Of a stretch of 64,000 nucleotides of DNA, positions 36,434-45,022 are shown piece by piece. The notes under the pieces are model-generated. The model did not search any database. It was given only the letters and a program-made list of their open reading frames with translations, and was not told the origin of the DNA. A program made the position numbers and the translations under genes. The stretch's first letter is position 1, and the number at the start of each line of letters is the position of its first letter. The DNA is from Flavobacterium buctense (lineage in GTDB: Bacteria > Bacteroidota > Bacteroidia > Flavobacteriales > Flavobacteriaceae): the NCBI RefSeq assembly GCF_014486695.1, contig NZ_JACTAB010000004.1, positions 62,001 through 126,000 on the forward strand, given 5' to 3'.

Positions 36434-36805
36434 TTATTTCAATTTTGTTACAGTGCCGCGTTGTTTTTTAGCATCGCCCACAAATGAATAGTCAAAAGTA
36501 TAACTATTCTCGTCAGTAGCCAAAATTGTCATGCTGATTGCCTTTCTCTCGTTCATCGTTTTGGGATGTAGTTTTTGCAACACCAATTCGCAGTCATTCA
36601 CCCAACGAACAGAAGCCGTATCGGTTTTGCCGTTAAAAGTTTCAATCTGAAGTGTTTCGGTTCGCGTAAAAGTAGAGGTAACTTTTTTTCCGTTTATTTC
36701 TTGTGTGAATTCAAAAGTACCGGTTTTAAAATCTTGGCAGTTGCGTTCTTTTTCAGAGCAAGAAATTAGAGTTAAAACGAGTAGGAGAAGGGATAGTCTT
36801 TTCAT
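36434..36805 (-). CDS. Small lipoprotein of unknown function
   Basis: A 123-residue lipoprotein with lipobox LISC and acylated Cys at residue 16, followed by SEKERN. The mature part looks like an all-beta fold (GTFEFTQEINGKKVTSTF, SVRWVNDCELVLQKL), with Cys residues at about 23 and 72. No family recognised. It is in the same direction as the four following small genes (36825-38214), which are packed with gaps of 1-20 bases. Confidence 0.65.
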   Translation of the reverse strand: MKRLSLLLLVLTLISCSEKERNCQDFKTGTFEFTQEINGKKVTSTFTRTETLQIETFNGKTDTASVRWVNDCELVLQKLHPKTMNERKAISMTILATDENSYTFDYSFVGDAKKQRGTVTKLK

Positions 36806-36824
36806 TTCTGGCTAATGGATTTAA

Positions 36825-37052
36825 TTATTTGTTGTTTTGAAACAACGCGTCGGTTAGGTTTTTTATTCCTTTAAACATAAAATAGACAGCCAAACCACAT
36901 AAAGAAATGCCTATTGCTAAAACCAACCAATGCCAAACATTCTGCTTGTTGATGAAAGCGTTATAAATAACACTTGGTCCAATAAACATGAGTGGTAATG
37001 CGTAAAGCAGGAATTTTATTCCTTTATCGAGTTTTGTTTTATTGCCTGACAT
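36825..37052 (-). CDS. Small two-helix membrane protein (DUF6095-like)
   Basis: A 75-residue protein with two hydrophobic helices (about residues 12-29 and 41-61) and a short basic N terminus. From memory it matches the flavobacterial DUF6095 family. Function unknown. Three bases separate it from the upstream 37056-37523 gene. Confidence 0.65.
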   Translation of the reverse strand: MSGNKTKLDKGIKFLLYALPLMFIGPSVIYNAFINKQNVWHWLVLAIGISLCGLAVYFMFKGIKNLTDALFQNNK

Positions 37053-37055
37053 AGC

Positions 37056-37523
37056 TTAGAATTTTAATTGCAACCCAAAACCGTTTTGATTGGAAACCGC
37101 ATTGAGTTCAAAAGTGTTATTGTTGGCACCTAATTTTAATTCTTTGTGTTCCGAATTGTAAATTTCGATTGCTTCATTATATCTTTTTCTTCTTCCTGAA
37201 AGGATTGGCACCGAAACGGCAATCGAACCCAAACCGGCATAAGTCAATGCTGAAGGATATTCTTTATCGGAAAACAAACCAATGGCTAAATCACCAACAG
37301 TTAAACCGATGCCTAATCCTAATAAAAATCCGCCCAAAGCTTCTTTGGATTGCGCTTGTTTATAAAGTGCTGCCGCTTTAACATTTGTGGCAAATAAATT
37401 TCTGGCTTCTCTACTGTCGATGCGGTTGCCGCCGAGATAAAATTTGCCTTTTTCCAAACTCATTTGCTGTGAGTAAGAAAATAAGAAGAGAAACAGCATG
37501 GCTATCGTTATGATTTTTTTCAT
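37056..37523 (-). CDS. Exported or membrane protein of unknown function
   Basis: A 155-residue protein with a signal peptide (cleavage near FSYSQQ, residue 18). The next part, MSLEKGKFYLGGNRIDSREARNLF (in part), precedes a glycine-rich hydrophobic region GGFLLGLGIGLTVGDLAIGLF. No domain is recognised. It lies four bases after the NlpC/P60-like gene on the same strand, so the two are probably translated from one message. Confidence 0.6.
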   Translation of the reverse strand: MKKIITIAMLFLFLFSYSQQMSLEKGKFYLGGNRIDSREARNLFATNVKAAALYKQAQSKEALGGFLLGLGIGLTVGDLAIGLFSDKEYPSALTYAGLGSIAVSVPILSGRRKRYNEAIEIYNSEHKELKLGANNNTFELNAVSNQNGFGLQLKF

Positions 37524-37527
37524 GATT

Positions 37528-38214
37528 TTAAGATTTTGTCCAATTAGTAAGCAATGTTTTATCCGAAGACAGTTTGCCTGCCACTCGGTATTTTGATTTC
37601 ATTAATAAACTCGATTCGATGAACTTTTCTTTAACCACTTTAAACGGTCGCGCACCACTGGAATGGATAAAGAAATTGCCTTCATCGGATAAATATAAAA
37701 AACCGGTATGATTGTCCAAACCGACTACATAAATACCATTGCCTTTTTCTTTTAAGGTCTGTTCAAATTCCTGTATACTTTTGTTCGAAAAGCGATAAAT
37801 ATTGTCTTCTGAGACCAACTTTTTAATCATTTCCTCGGAAGCGCATTGTGCCAATTTTACTCGGTTAATGTTAACACCCAAATCTCTCAAAGTAGTTGTC
37901 ACAAAATAACCGCAAGCAATACTGCCTTCGTTTGGCTTTTGACTGGTACCGTTGAAATCCCAATTGGTTCCATACCAATAAGGAAATATTTTATGAGTGA
38001 GTTGATTTGTAAATACTTTGGCTATTTCGGCATTGCTTTTACCTTTCAAGCATCTTCTGATTTGTTTGATGCTATCCAGTGTTTTAGGGTAATCTTTCGC
38101 ATCGAGTTCCGATTCATATTCTACCACAGAAGCTCTAACCGAGTTGCGATACCCATAAATGCCAATGGCTACGGCAAAAATTAAAAAGAAAACTATTTTG
38201 ATTGCTTTCTTCAT
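37528..38214 (-). CDS. Membrane-anchored NlpC/P60-like protein (putative cysteine hydrolase)
   Basis: A 228-residue protein with one N-terminal membrane segment (residues 5-21) and no clear cleavage site, so it is probably anchored facing the periplasm. The pattern YGTNWDFNG, then GSIACGYFVTTTLRDLG (Cys101), then GLDNHTGFL (His169) and FFIHSSG (His184) fits the Cys-His arrangement of NlpC/P60-type cell-wall amidases. This is an inference from motif order. One base separates it from murQ, consistent with a role in murein turnover. Confidence 0.6.
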   Translation of the reverse strand: MKKAIKIVFFLIFAVAIGIYGYRNSVRASVVEYESELDAKDYPKTLDSIKQIRRCLKGKSNAEIAKVFTNQLTHKIFPYWYGTNWDFNGTSQKPNEGSIACGYFVTTTLRDLGVNINRVKLAQCASEEMIKKLVSEDNIYRFSNKSIQEFEQTLKEKGNGIYVVGLDNHTGFLYLSDEGNFFIHSSGARPFKVVKEKFIESSLLMKSKYRVAGKLSSDKTLLTNWTKS

Positions 38215-38215
38215 G

Positions 38216-39028
38216 CTAATTGTGATAAGCTTCCACTGCTTTTCTAACGCTGCCGTGTTTTTCTAACAAAGCCGAAGCTTCTTCATAACTCACCGGAATT
38301 TCTCCCATTATCATGCGAACGCCACGGTCAACCAATTTCACGTTACTCAATTGCATATCGACCATTTTGTTGCCTTTCACACGACCTAATTGAATCATTA
38401 CAGCTGTAGAAATCATATTTAAAACCAATTTCTGTGCGGTTCCGGCTTTCATGCGAGAACTTCCGGTTACGAATTCAGGACCAACCACAACCACAACCGG
38501 AAATTGTGCGGTTAAGGCTAACGGACTTCCTTCATTACAAGTTATGCAACCGGTGACGATATTATTTTCATGACATTTTTCTAAACCGCCAATGACATAA
38601 GGCGTTGTTCCTGAAGCTGCGATGCCAATTACGACATCATTCTCTGATATATTTTCAGCCACTAAATCTTTCCATGCTTGGGCTGCGTCGTCTTCGGCAA
38701 ATTCGACTGCTTTGCGAATGGCTTTATCACCGCCGGCAATAATTCCGTTCACTAAGTCGAAAGGAACACCAAACGTTGGCGGACATTCCGAAGCATCCAC
38801 AATACCGAGTCTTCCAGAAGTTCCGGCACCGATGTAAAACAACCTGCCGCCGAGTTTCATTTTGGCTACAATTTGGGTAACCAATGTTTCAATTTGTGGC
38901 AAAGCTTTTTCCACCGCCAAAGGCACGGTTTTGTCTTCGTTATTGATATTGGCTAACAAGTCGGAAACCGACATTTGTTCGAGACTTTCGTAATGTGAGG
39001 ATTGTTCGGTGGTTTTAGTGAAGCTCAT
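38216..39028 (-). CDS. murQ: N-acetylmuramic acid 6-phosphate etherase
   Basis: Cleaves the lactyl ether of MurNAc-6-phosphate to GlcNAc-6-phosphate in murein recycling. The 270-residue protein carries the SIS-domain signature FYIGAGTSGRLGIVDASECPPTFG (in part, about residues 65-88) and the second-half AGTAQKLVLNMISTAVMI. The catalytic Glu is expected in the ECPPTF region. Neither a MurP transporter nor a MurNAc kinase is adjacent. An array of 8-base words precedes the start codon. Confidence 0.95.
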   Translation of the reverse strand: MSFTKTTEQSSHYESLEQMSVSDLLANINNEDKTVPLAVEKALPQIETLVTQIVAKMKLGGRLFYIGAGTSGRLGIVDASECPPTFGVPFDLVNGIIAGGDKAIRKAVEFAEDDAAQAWKDLVAENISENDVVIGIAASGTTPYVIGGLEKCHENNIVTGCITCNEGSPLALTAQFPVVVVVGPEFVTGSSRMKAGTAQKLVLNMISTAVMIQLGRVKGNKMVDMQLSNVKLVDRGVRMIMGEIPVSYEEASALLEKHGSVRKAVEAYHN

Positions 39029-39030
39029 TT

Positions 39031-39070
39031 TTGAGTGGCTAAGGTTCTGAGTGGCTAAGTTACTGAGTTT
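39031..39070. repeat. Period-8 word array upstream of murQ
   Basis: Five consecutive 8-base units: TTGAGTGG, CTAAGGTT, CTGAGTGG, CTAAGTTA, CTGAGTTT. The words CTGAGT and CTAAGT are the same as in the parE-parC spacer. Confidence 0.75.
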
Positions 39071-39081
39071 TCTTTAAATTT

Positions 39082-39750
39082 TTAAACAAAACAAGCCAAT
39101 AAAATCCCCAAAATAATCATCGAAATCTTAGCAATATTAAACTTATGTCCTTCACTGCTTTCAAAGATTATCGTAGAAGAAATATGGAATAAAATCCCAA
39201 TGACAACCGCTGTGATTTCGGTATAATATTGCGTGATTGATGGTACGGAATCGGAAACAAATGTTCCTAAAGGCGTCATAAGGGCAAACGAAATCATAAA
39301 GACAAACAAAGCTGTTTTATTCAATTCCGCATTAAGGAAAAAAGTCGTTAAGATAATAGCAATAGGCAAGTGGTGAATCGCAATTCCATAGGCTAAATCG
39401 TGGTGATGCCCAACCGGAAATCCTTCTAAAAAGGCATGAATGCATAAACTGATGAACAGCAGCCAAGGCATTTGCTTGATTTTGTCATGACCGTGAACGT
39501 GACCGTGTTCGGCGCCTTTGGAAAAGAACTCTAAAATAATTTGGAACAAAATTCCAACCATAATGAAGATTCCAACCTTATGGTTCTGGCTTTCGTATAC
39601 TTCCGGCAACAAATCCATCACGGTTAATGATAGCAAAAACGACCCGCTAAACGCCAATAACAGTTTCAGGTTATTCTTCTTTTTTGGCTTAATAATCAAT
39701 GCAGTTGCATAACCCAAAAGAACTGATAATAAAGGAAGTATGTAATTCAT
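39082..39750 (-). CDS. ZIP family metal transporter
   Basis: A 222-residue inner-membrane protein with six to eight hydrophobic segments. The metal path of ZIP carriers is visible in two helices: ISLCIHAFLEGFPVGHHHD and YGIAIHHLPIAIIL (residues about 101-134). A His-rich loop EHGHVHGHDK (near 81-90) lies between helices, as is common in zinc or iron importers. Its start is one base after the stop of the adjacent methyltransferase gene, so the two are probably co-transcribed. Confidence 0.88.
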   Translation of the reverse strand: MNYILPLLSVLLGYATALIIKPKKKNNLKLLLAFSGSFLLSLTVMDLLPEVYESQNHKVGIFIMVGILFQIILEFFSKGAEHGHVHGHDKIKQMPWLLFISLCIHAFLEGFPVGHHHDLAYGIAIHHLPIAIILTTFFLNAELNKTALFVFMISFALMTPLGTFVSDSVPSITQYYTEITAVVIGILFHISSTIIFESSEGHKFNIAKISMIILGILLACFV

Positions 39751-40494
39751 TTATTTAAAAATCATGATTAATCGTTCACTGGTATTCTTGTGGAATTTCT
39801 TTAATTTATAATCCCCAAAAGTATCTAATAAATAAATCCCGGCTTCATTCATCATGCGTTGAAAATCCTCGAGAGTATAGGCTTTTACCTTTTCTTCAAA
39901 ATGAAATTTTTGACCATCGGCCTCAAAATCGATTTCTTTGATGATAAAATGATTTGATTCATAACGTTTGATGTGGAAAGTAATGCCGTCCACTTCTTTG
40001 GTTTCCTCGGGAATTAAATTCTCTAAAACCGTGTAAACATTCATAAAATCAATCACGGCAAAACCATATTCTGATAAGCTTTCTTTTATGGCAATCAAGG
40101 TTTGCAGATTGTCTTCTTCGTTTTCAAAGTAGCCAAAACTGGTAAATAAGTTGAATATGGCATCAAACTTATCTTCAAAAGGTTCGCGTTTGTCATGCAC
40201 CACAAAGTGCAAGGTTTCATTCGCGTTTTTATTGGCTTCTGCAATACTGTTTTCGGATAAATCGGCACCCATAACATCATAACCCAATTGGTTTAAATAA
40301 ATCGAGTGACGGCCTTTGCCACATGCTAAATCAAGGACTTTGGCTTTCTCCGGTAAGTTTAAATAATGGGTAAGATTGTCCATGAAGATTTGAGCTTCAC
40401 GGTAATTTCGGTCTTTGTATAAAATGTGGTAATACGGGGTATCAAACCAGGAAGCGTACCAATTTTCGGATTTACAATTTGTAGTATCTGACAT
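39751..40494 (-). CDS. Class I SAM-dependent methyltransferase
   Basis: A 247-residue cytoplasmic enzyme. The SAM-binding motif I is VLDLACGKGRHSIYL (about residues 55-69), motif II GADLSENSI, and motif III-like FDAIFNLFTSFGYF. The N terminus WYASWFDTPYYHILYKDR is conserved in a group of uncharacterised Bacteroidetes methyltransferases. The substrate is unknown. A -7 box at 40525-40532 lies upstream, back-to-back with that of the RNA methyltransferase gene. Confidence 0.85.
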   Translation of the reverse strand: MSDTTNCKSENWYASWFDTPYYHILYKDRNYREAQIFMDNLTHYLNLPEKAKVLDLACGKGRHSIYLNQLGYDVMGADLSENSIAEANKNANETLHFVVHDKREPFEDKFDAIFNLFTSFGYFENEEDNLQTLIAIKESLSEYGFAVIDFMNVYTVLENLIPEETKEVDGITFHIKRYESNHFIIKEIDFEADGQKFHFEEKVKAYTLEDFQRMMNEAGIYLLDTFGDYKLKKFHKNTSERLIMIFK

Positions 40495-40524
40495 TTATTC
40501 TTTTCAAATGAATTCTTTCACCCG

Positions 40525-40532
40525 CAAAATTA
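40525..40532 (-). promoter_or_regulatory. Promoter -7 box for the 40494 methyltransferase gene
   Basis: CAAAATTA on the plus strand reads TAATTTTG on the minus strand, 30 bases before the start codon. Confidence 0.55.
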
Positions 40533-40535
40533 GTG

Positions 40536-40543
40536 TATTTTTG
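40536..40543 (+). promoter_or_regulatory. Promoter -7 box for the THUMP methyltransferase gene
   Basis: TATTTTTG lies 54 bases before ATG 40598 and downstream of the earlier ATG at 40508, which argues for the 40598 start. Three bases separate it from the divergent box. Confidence 0.55.
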
Positions 40544-40597
40544 CCGAACTTATGGCAGTATTACTTATTGATATTGTCATTGAAATTGATATTAAAA

Positions 40598-41797
40598 ATG
40601 GAGAATTTTAAAATGGTAGCCAAAACCTTTTTTGGTTTTGAAGAAATATTGGTCAAAGAATTGCAACAATTAGGCGCTCAAGATGTTGAAGTTGGCACGC
40701 GTGCCGTAAGTTTTAAAGGCGATAAAGGGTTTATGTATAAAGCCAATTTGTCGTTGCGAACCGCGTTGAAAATTCTAAAACCGATTTACTATTTCCGTGC
40801 TACCAATGATCAGAATTTATACAAAGGCATTCAAGGAATTGATTGGAGTAAGTATATGAACGCCAATCAGACTTTTGTCATTGATACTACGATTCATTCG
40901 GATAATTTTAAGCATTCTCAGTTTGTTTCCCAAAAAGCGAAAGATGCTATTGTAGACCAATTTCGAGATAAAACCGGTCAAAGACCAAGCGTTGACAAAG
41001 ATTTCCCTGATTTAAGAATCAATATTCACATCGATCGTGATCAATGTTCGGTAGCGCTGGATACATCCGGAGCTTCGTTGCATCACAGAGGTTACAGAAC
41101 GGCAACGAATATCGCTCCGATAAACGAAGTGTTAGCAGCAGGAATGTTGTTGTTATCCGGTTGGGACGGAAGTTCTGACTTTTTGGATCCCATGTGTGGT
41201 TCCGGAACTATTTTGGCGGAAGCTGCCATGATAGCGTGTAATATTCCGGCAAATATCAATCGTAAGGAATTTGCTTTCGAGAAATGGAACGATTGGGACA
41301 ACGATTTGTTTGACCAAATTATCGATGCATTGATGAAACGCACCAAAGAATTCCACCACAATATCATAGGTTACGACAAAGCGCCAAGTGCGGTTCAGAA
41401 AGCGAAAGACAATATTCTTAATGCTAATTTAGATGAATACATCACAATAAGTCAGGCGAATTTCTTTGATACCAAAAAAGAAACGGCCGGACCATTGCAT
41501 ATGGTTTTCAATCCGCCCTACGGAGAACGTTTGGATATTGAATTGGAACGTTTTTACCGTGAATTGGGCGATACTTTAAAGAACAATTACCCAAATACCA
41601 ATGCTTGGTTTATTACGGGGAATTTAGAAGCTTTGAAGTTTGTTGGATTAAGACCTTCGCGCAAAATAAAACTCTTCAACGGAAGTTTAGAGGCGCGTTT
41701 GGTGAAATACGAAATGTATGAAGGCAGCAAGCGAACAAAATTTGCTTCGCCAATTCGCACTGAAGGCTCGGGTCAACAACAAGATTCCGAAGAATAA
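40598..41797 (+). CDS. THUMP-domain class I SAM-dependent RNA methyltransferase
   Basis: From ATG 40598 the protein has 399 residues. An N-terminal ferredoxin-like and THUMP region (about 1-160) includes FFGFEEILVKELQQLGAQDVEVGTR (in part). The methyltransferase domain has FLDPMCGSGTILAEAA and the base-flipping motif NPPYGERL (305-312) typical of N2-guanine rRNA methyltransferases. It resembles the N-terminal half of RlmL (G2445) but lacks the RlmK half. The last 20 residues are polar and low in complexity. Confidence 0.9.
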   Translation: MENFKMVAKTFFGFEEILVKELQQLGAQDVEVGTRAVSFKGDKGFMYKANLSLRTALKILKPIYYFRATNDQNLYKGIQGIDWSKYMNANQTFVIDTTIHSDNFKHSQFVSQKAKDAIVDQFRDKTGQRPSVDKDFPDLRINIHIDRDQCSVALDTSGASLHHRGYRTATNIAPINEVLAAGMLLLSGWDGSSDFLDPMCGSGTILAEAAMIACNIPANINRKEFAFEKWNDWDNDLFDQIIDALMKRTKEFHHNIIGYDKAPSAVQKAKDNILNANLDEYITISQANFFDTKKETAGPLHMVFNPPYGERLDIELERFYRELGDTLKNNYPNTNAWFITGNLEALKFVGLRPSRKIKLFNGSLEARLVKYEMYEGSKRTKFASPIRTEGSGQQQDSEE

Positions 41798-42046
41798 TTA
41801 ACCGTTTCTTTTCGCAATTTCTTCTTTTATTTTTTTCAAATTGGCATAATTTACTATTACTAATGGCAAAAAGGCCATTGGAATAATGGTAAAAACATTA
41901 AATCCTTGTTTGATTGTTAAATAGATACCAATTAGAAATTGCATTATAATTACTACTAAAAGCATACCTGTAGCTAATTTGGTAGTTTTGGCTCTTTTTT
42001 CGAGTTCTTCGGTAGTAAATGTGGAAAGTTCCGGTTCCTTTTTCAT
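41798..42046 (-). CDS. Small two-helix membrane protein
   Basis: An 82-residue protein with two hydrophobic helices (about residues 26-45 and 50-66) and charged ends (EELEKRAKTTK and LKKIKEEIAKRNG). No Cys residues, so labels such as redox-active disulfide protein, used for some relatives as I recall, would not fit. Its start overlaps the stop of the thioredoxin-fold gene by 4 bases (ATGA), suggesting translational coupling. Confidence 0.65.
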   Translation of the reverse strand: MKKEPELSTFTTEELEKRAKTTKLATGMLLVVIIMQFLIGIYLTIKQGFNVFTIIPMAFLPLVIVNYANLKKIKEEIAKRNG

Positions 42047-43557
42047 AATTTTAAGTTTTCGGTTTCTATAGCTTTTATGATGGTTTTCACATTGCCTGCT
42101 TCAATTCGCTTGGCTCTGATAATCTTATTTTTGTCTAAAACATATATCACCGGAGTAGAGTAGACGTCATATTTTTCAATGACATTATTATAATGCGCTC
42201 CATCATAGAGGTTGATGAAAGGCAATTTGTTATCGGCTATGTATTTGAGGTATTTTTCGCCTTCGTGTAAGGTATAAACACTATATACTTTGACATTTTT
42301 CTTTTCTTCCAGCAATTCGTTGTAGGCTTTTACCAATACCGGAATTTCTTTTTGACAATGACCACAATCCACGTCCCAAAAAACAAGTATTGTATAATCG
42401 GCTTTGACTTCGCTTAGTTTGACAAACATTTTGTTGACTTCGTTGGCGTTTTTATAGAAAACTTGGGTCATTTCCTCACTGTTTTTGGCCGTTTCAAAAC
42501 CCATCGCTTTAAACTTCGGAAAATCTTCAGCGCGAATCATAGACAAATCAATCGCTTTAGCACCAATCAATAACGGTTTCATTTTATCAGCACGTTTGAT
42601 GATTCGTTGCACCACATCGGCATCGTCATAAATACCATTAGCTTTGCCGGTTTTAAAATAGTTGTCCGAAAGATGAACAAATACTTTATCAAATCCCATA
42701 ATTTTGGAGGTTTCATAAGTATAGGTAAAATGTGCCAAAAGTAATTTGTACATCAAACTTTCCGGTTTGGTTTTTAGAAGAAGTTTGTCAATTTCAACAC
42801 AAACAGTATCAGGATGCGTAACAATCACTTTGTCAAAGTAGGTTTTTAATTTGCTGAACAGAAACGGATTGCGCATCATAGCATCGTTTTTAAAATCAAC
42901 GTTTCGCCAAAAATTATCTTTGTAATATTGGTAAACCGCTATACTATCCGGTCTGCCGTTTGAAGCGTTGGGCACGTTTTTCAACCCTTTTTCCATCTTT
43001 AAATTAATCACATCGGCGATATAACTTCCTTTGTTTTGGGCGATAAAATTTTCTTCATAATCCACTATGCTTTGTTCCAGTTCTTTTTGTTTTTTGGCCA
43101 AATCCAAGGAATCATTTTTAGTAGCTAAAACTGTTTTTTGTTTGTATTCAAAAAAACTTCTGTTTTGTTCCCCTAAGAATTTAAGGTATTTAAAAAAATC
43201 ATTTTGCTTGACCGAATTAACGGCAGTTAAATCTTTGTTTAAGTTGGCACCCATTTCACTTTTGAGTTCCAATTTCTGGGTGTCATCATCAATAAAGAAG
43301 TCGAAGAGTATGGTTTTTTGTTGGCTAACCAACGAATAAATACCTTTGTCTAATTTTTCTTTGCCTTTAAAAACAATACGACCGTTTTTAATGGTAGTAC
43401 AAGTGTCTTTGATTAAAGTTTTATCAAATCGATAGAAAGTAAGATAAGCCAAGGAATCATTACAGTTTTTTAAATCGATTGTAATTTCATAACCTGTTTG
43501 GGCATTAGCATAAAAAGGAGCGCAACAAAAAATAAATACGGCTAGTAATTTCTTCAT
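42043..43557 (-). CDS. Exported thioredoxin-fold protein (DUF5106/TlpA-like)
   Basis: ATG 43557 gives 504 residues with a signal peptide (cleavage near ANAQT); a TTG two codons upstream is less likely. Residues about 20-110 look like a DUF4369-type beta domain. The middle is helical, and the C-terminal third is a thioredoxin domain with active site CGHC (Cys398, Cys401) in FWDVDCGHCQKEIPVL and cis-Pro in STPVIYVLD. It should exchange disulfides in the periplasm. The CGHC motif is the oxidising PDI-type rather than the TlpA/ResA type. Confidence 0.85.
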   Translation of the reverse strand: MKKLLAVFIFCCAPFYANAQTGYEITIDLKNCNDSLAYLTFYRFDKTLIKDTCTTIKNGRIVFKGKEKLDKGIYSLVSQQKTILFDFFIDDDTQKLELKSEMGANLNKDLTAVNSVKQNDFFKYLKFLGEQNRSFFEYKQKTVLATKNDSLDLAKKQKELEQSIVDYEENFIAQNKGSYIADVINLKMEKGLKNVPNASNGRPDSIAVYQYYKDNFWRNVDFKNDAMMRNPFLFSKLKTYFDKVIVTHPDTVCVEIDKLLLKTKPESLMYKLLLAHFTYTYETSKIMGFDKVFVHLSDNYFKTGKANGIYDDADVVQRIIKRADKMKPLLIGAKAIDLSMIRAEDFPKFKAMGFETAKNSEEMTQVFYKNANEVNKMFVKLSEVKADYTILVFWDVDCGHCQKEIPVLVKAYNELLEEKKNVKVYSVYTLHEGEKYLKYIADNKLPFINLYDGAHYNNVIEKYDVYSTPVIYVLDKNKIIRAKRIEAGNVKTIIKAIETENLKL

Positions 43558-43640
43558 ATACAAACTCTTTGTGGTTTACAGATTGTCAAAAATACTCTAT
43601 TTTTTAAATAAAAAACAGTCTGATTTTTAAAGTTTCCTTA

Positions 43641-43675
43641 AAAAACAAAAACACCCTAAAATAGAGTGTTTTCAT
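43641..43675 (-). terminator. Intrinsic terminator of the 43699-44052 gene
   Basis: AAAACAC (43648-43654) pairs with GTGTTTT (43666-43672), extended inwards by CTA/TAG across one mismatch. The A-rich stretch on the left gives the U-tail on the minus strand. Confidence 0.65.
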
Positions 43676-43698
43676 GATAATTTTATGTTCTTTAAAAT

Positions 43699-44052
43699 TT
43701 AAAACTCATCAAAAATGACGATGCCTTTTCTTTCTAAATTGTTTTTTATTAGCAATTCCGAAAGGTTGTATTGCGTTGATAAATCACGAATACTAATCCC
43801 TGAAAAGAACAATTCCACTAAAGTATCCAGTATAATTGGATTGATGTTTTCGTTGTCATGGATTTGACCATTAACACCGATGATATTTCGTTTTGACTGA
43901 TGAAGTGCCTCAATGATGGCATCAATGTCATTACTTGGAAATTCTAAAGTGTTAATTTCATTACTGTTTTGAGAAAGTTGTTTAAGCACTACTGTCTTTG
44001 GCGTCTTCTTCTCGTTCTTTAGGTCAATACTGTAGTTATAGACATTGCTCAT
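43699..44052 (-). CDS. Small cytoplasmic protein with HTH-like C terminus
   Basis: A 117-residue protein, no signal or membrane segment. The C-terminal part ISIRDLSTQYNLSELLIKNNL (in part, about residues 86-107) has the layout of a helix-turn-helix, with a small residue at the turn, followed by a strand-like ERKGIVIFDEF. This suggests nucleic-acid binding but is not diagnostic. No family recognised. It is monocistronic, with its own terminator. Confidence 0.6.
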   Translation of the reverse strand: MSNVYNYSIDLKNEKKTPKTVVLKQLSQNSNEINTLEFPSNDIDAIIEALHQSKRNIIGVNGQIHDNENINPIILDTLVELFFSGISIRDLSTQYNLSELLIKNNLERKGIVIFDEF

Positions 44053-44119
44053 AATAAGGAAAGTTTAAGTTTTTGTAAATCTGGGTTCAACAAAAATAAG
44101 AATTCCGTTTGAAAAGAAA

Positions 44120-44131
44120 TGTTAATTAACA
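44120..44131. repeat. 12-bp perfect palindrome
   Basis: TGTTAATTAACA is a perfect palindrome between two minus-strand genes, 68 bases upstream of the 44052 start codon. It could be an operator, but AT-rich palindromes arise easily by chance here. Confidence 0.3.
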
Positions 44132-44214
44132 AAAACAACCCGACTTATAGTGGCTTTGGCGGTATTTACTGTAAGAAAATTAAAATTAACCCGATGAACG
44201 ACATCCAAGAATAA

Positions 44215-44958
44215 TTACTTTAATCTTACTAAAGGATGGTTTAGTCCGTTGACTTCATTTTTTACTACTTGGTATTTGTTGATACTTTCAAAAAGTTTGG
44301 TCAAATTTCGGAAGCCATAAGTTCTGGAGTCAAAACTGGGATCGATTTTTCTTAAATTGGTTCCTACATGCGAAATGTAAGCTTCGTCTTCTTCATTGGT
44401 TGAAATTTCAAAAGCTTTGTCAATGATGGATAAATTGATTTTATTTTGCGGGATTGTTTCCTTTGGCGGATTTTCTTTGGTGTTGGTTTTGGCTTTTGCT
44501 TTAGGTTGTTTTTCAATTTGTGGTACCAAATTTTCGCTGAACGTAAAAATTTCACAAGATTGTACAAAAGCACTTGGTGTTTTCTTTTGACCGATGCCCA
44601 TTACAAAAAGGCCTTCTTCCCGGATTCTTTTGGCCAAACCGGTATAATCACTATCGCTGGAAACGATACAAAATCCATCAATGTTTTTGCCGTGTAAAAT
44701 ATCCATCGCATCAATAATCATTGAACTGTCGGTGGAGTTTTTGCCTGTGGTGTAGGCAAATTTTTGTACCGGACTTATAGAATATTGGTTGATGATTTCT
44801 TTCCAACCGTTCATTTGCGATTGCGTCCAATCTCCATAAATTCTTCTTATGGTGGCTTTACCGTATTTAGAAACTTCTTCTAGTATCTCTTTGATTAATT
44901 TGGGTTGAGCGTTGTCTCCGTCGATTAATACGGCTATGTTGAATTTGGTGTTTTCCAT
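44215..44958 (-). CDS. NYN-domain ribonuclease-like protein with LOTUS/OST-HTH domain
   Basis: A 247-residue protein. The NYN (PIN-like, LabA/DUF88) domain spans about residues 6-145, with the acidic residues of the metal site: Asp13 and Asp15 (LIDGDN), Asp77 and Asp83 (STDSSMIID), Asp102 and Asp104 (VSSDSDYTG). A Lys/Pro-rich linker (about 149-175) joins it to a C-terminal LOTUS/OST-HTH-like winged helix (about 177-247). It probably cleaves or binds RNA, with the LOTUS domain giving RNA specificity. Confidence 0.85.
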   Translation of the reverse strand: MENTKFNIAVLIDGDNAQPKLIKEILEEVSKYGKATIRRIYGDWTQSQMNGWKEIINQYSISPVQKFAYTTGKNSTDSSMIIDAMDILHGKNIDGFCIVSSDSDYTGLAKRIREEGLFVMGIGQKKTPSAFVQSCEIFTFSENLVPQIEKQPKAKAKTNTKENPPKETIPQNKINLSIIDKAFEISTNEEDEAYISHVGTNLRKIDPSFDSRTYGFRNLTKLFESINKYQVVKNEVNGLNHPLVRLK

Positions 44959-45022
44959 TAGAATAAAGGATATGGTTTGGTTTTGTTGATTAAAAGTAGT
45001 CTATTAAAATCAATCTTTGTTT

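Noticed and set aside
40508..40597. Upstream ATG extending the RNA methyltransferase by 30 residues
   Set aside because: It lies upstream of the -7 box at 40536 and adds a hydrophobic stretch foreign to the THUMP family.
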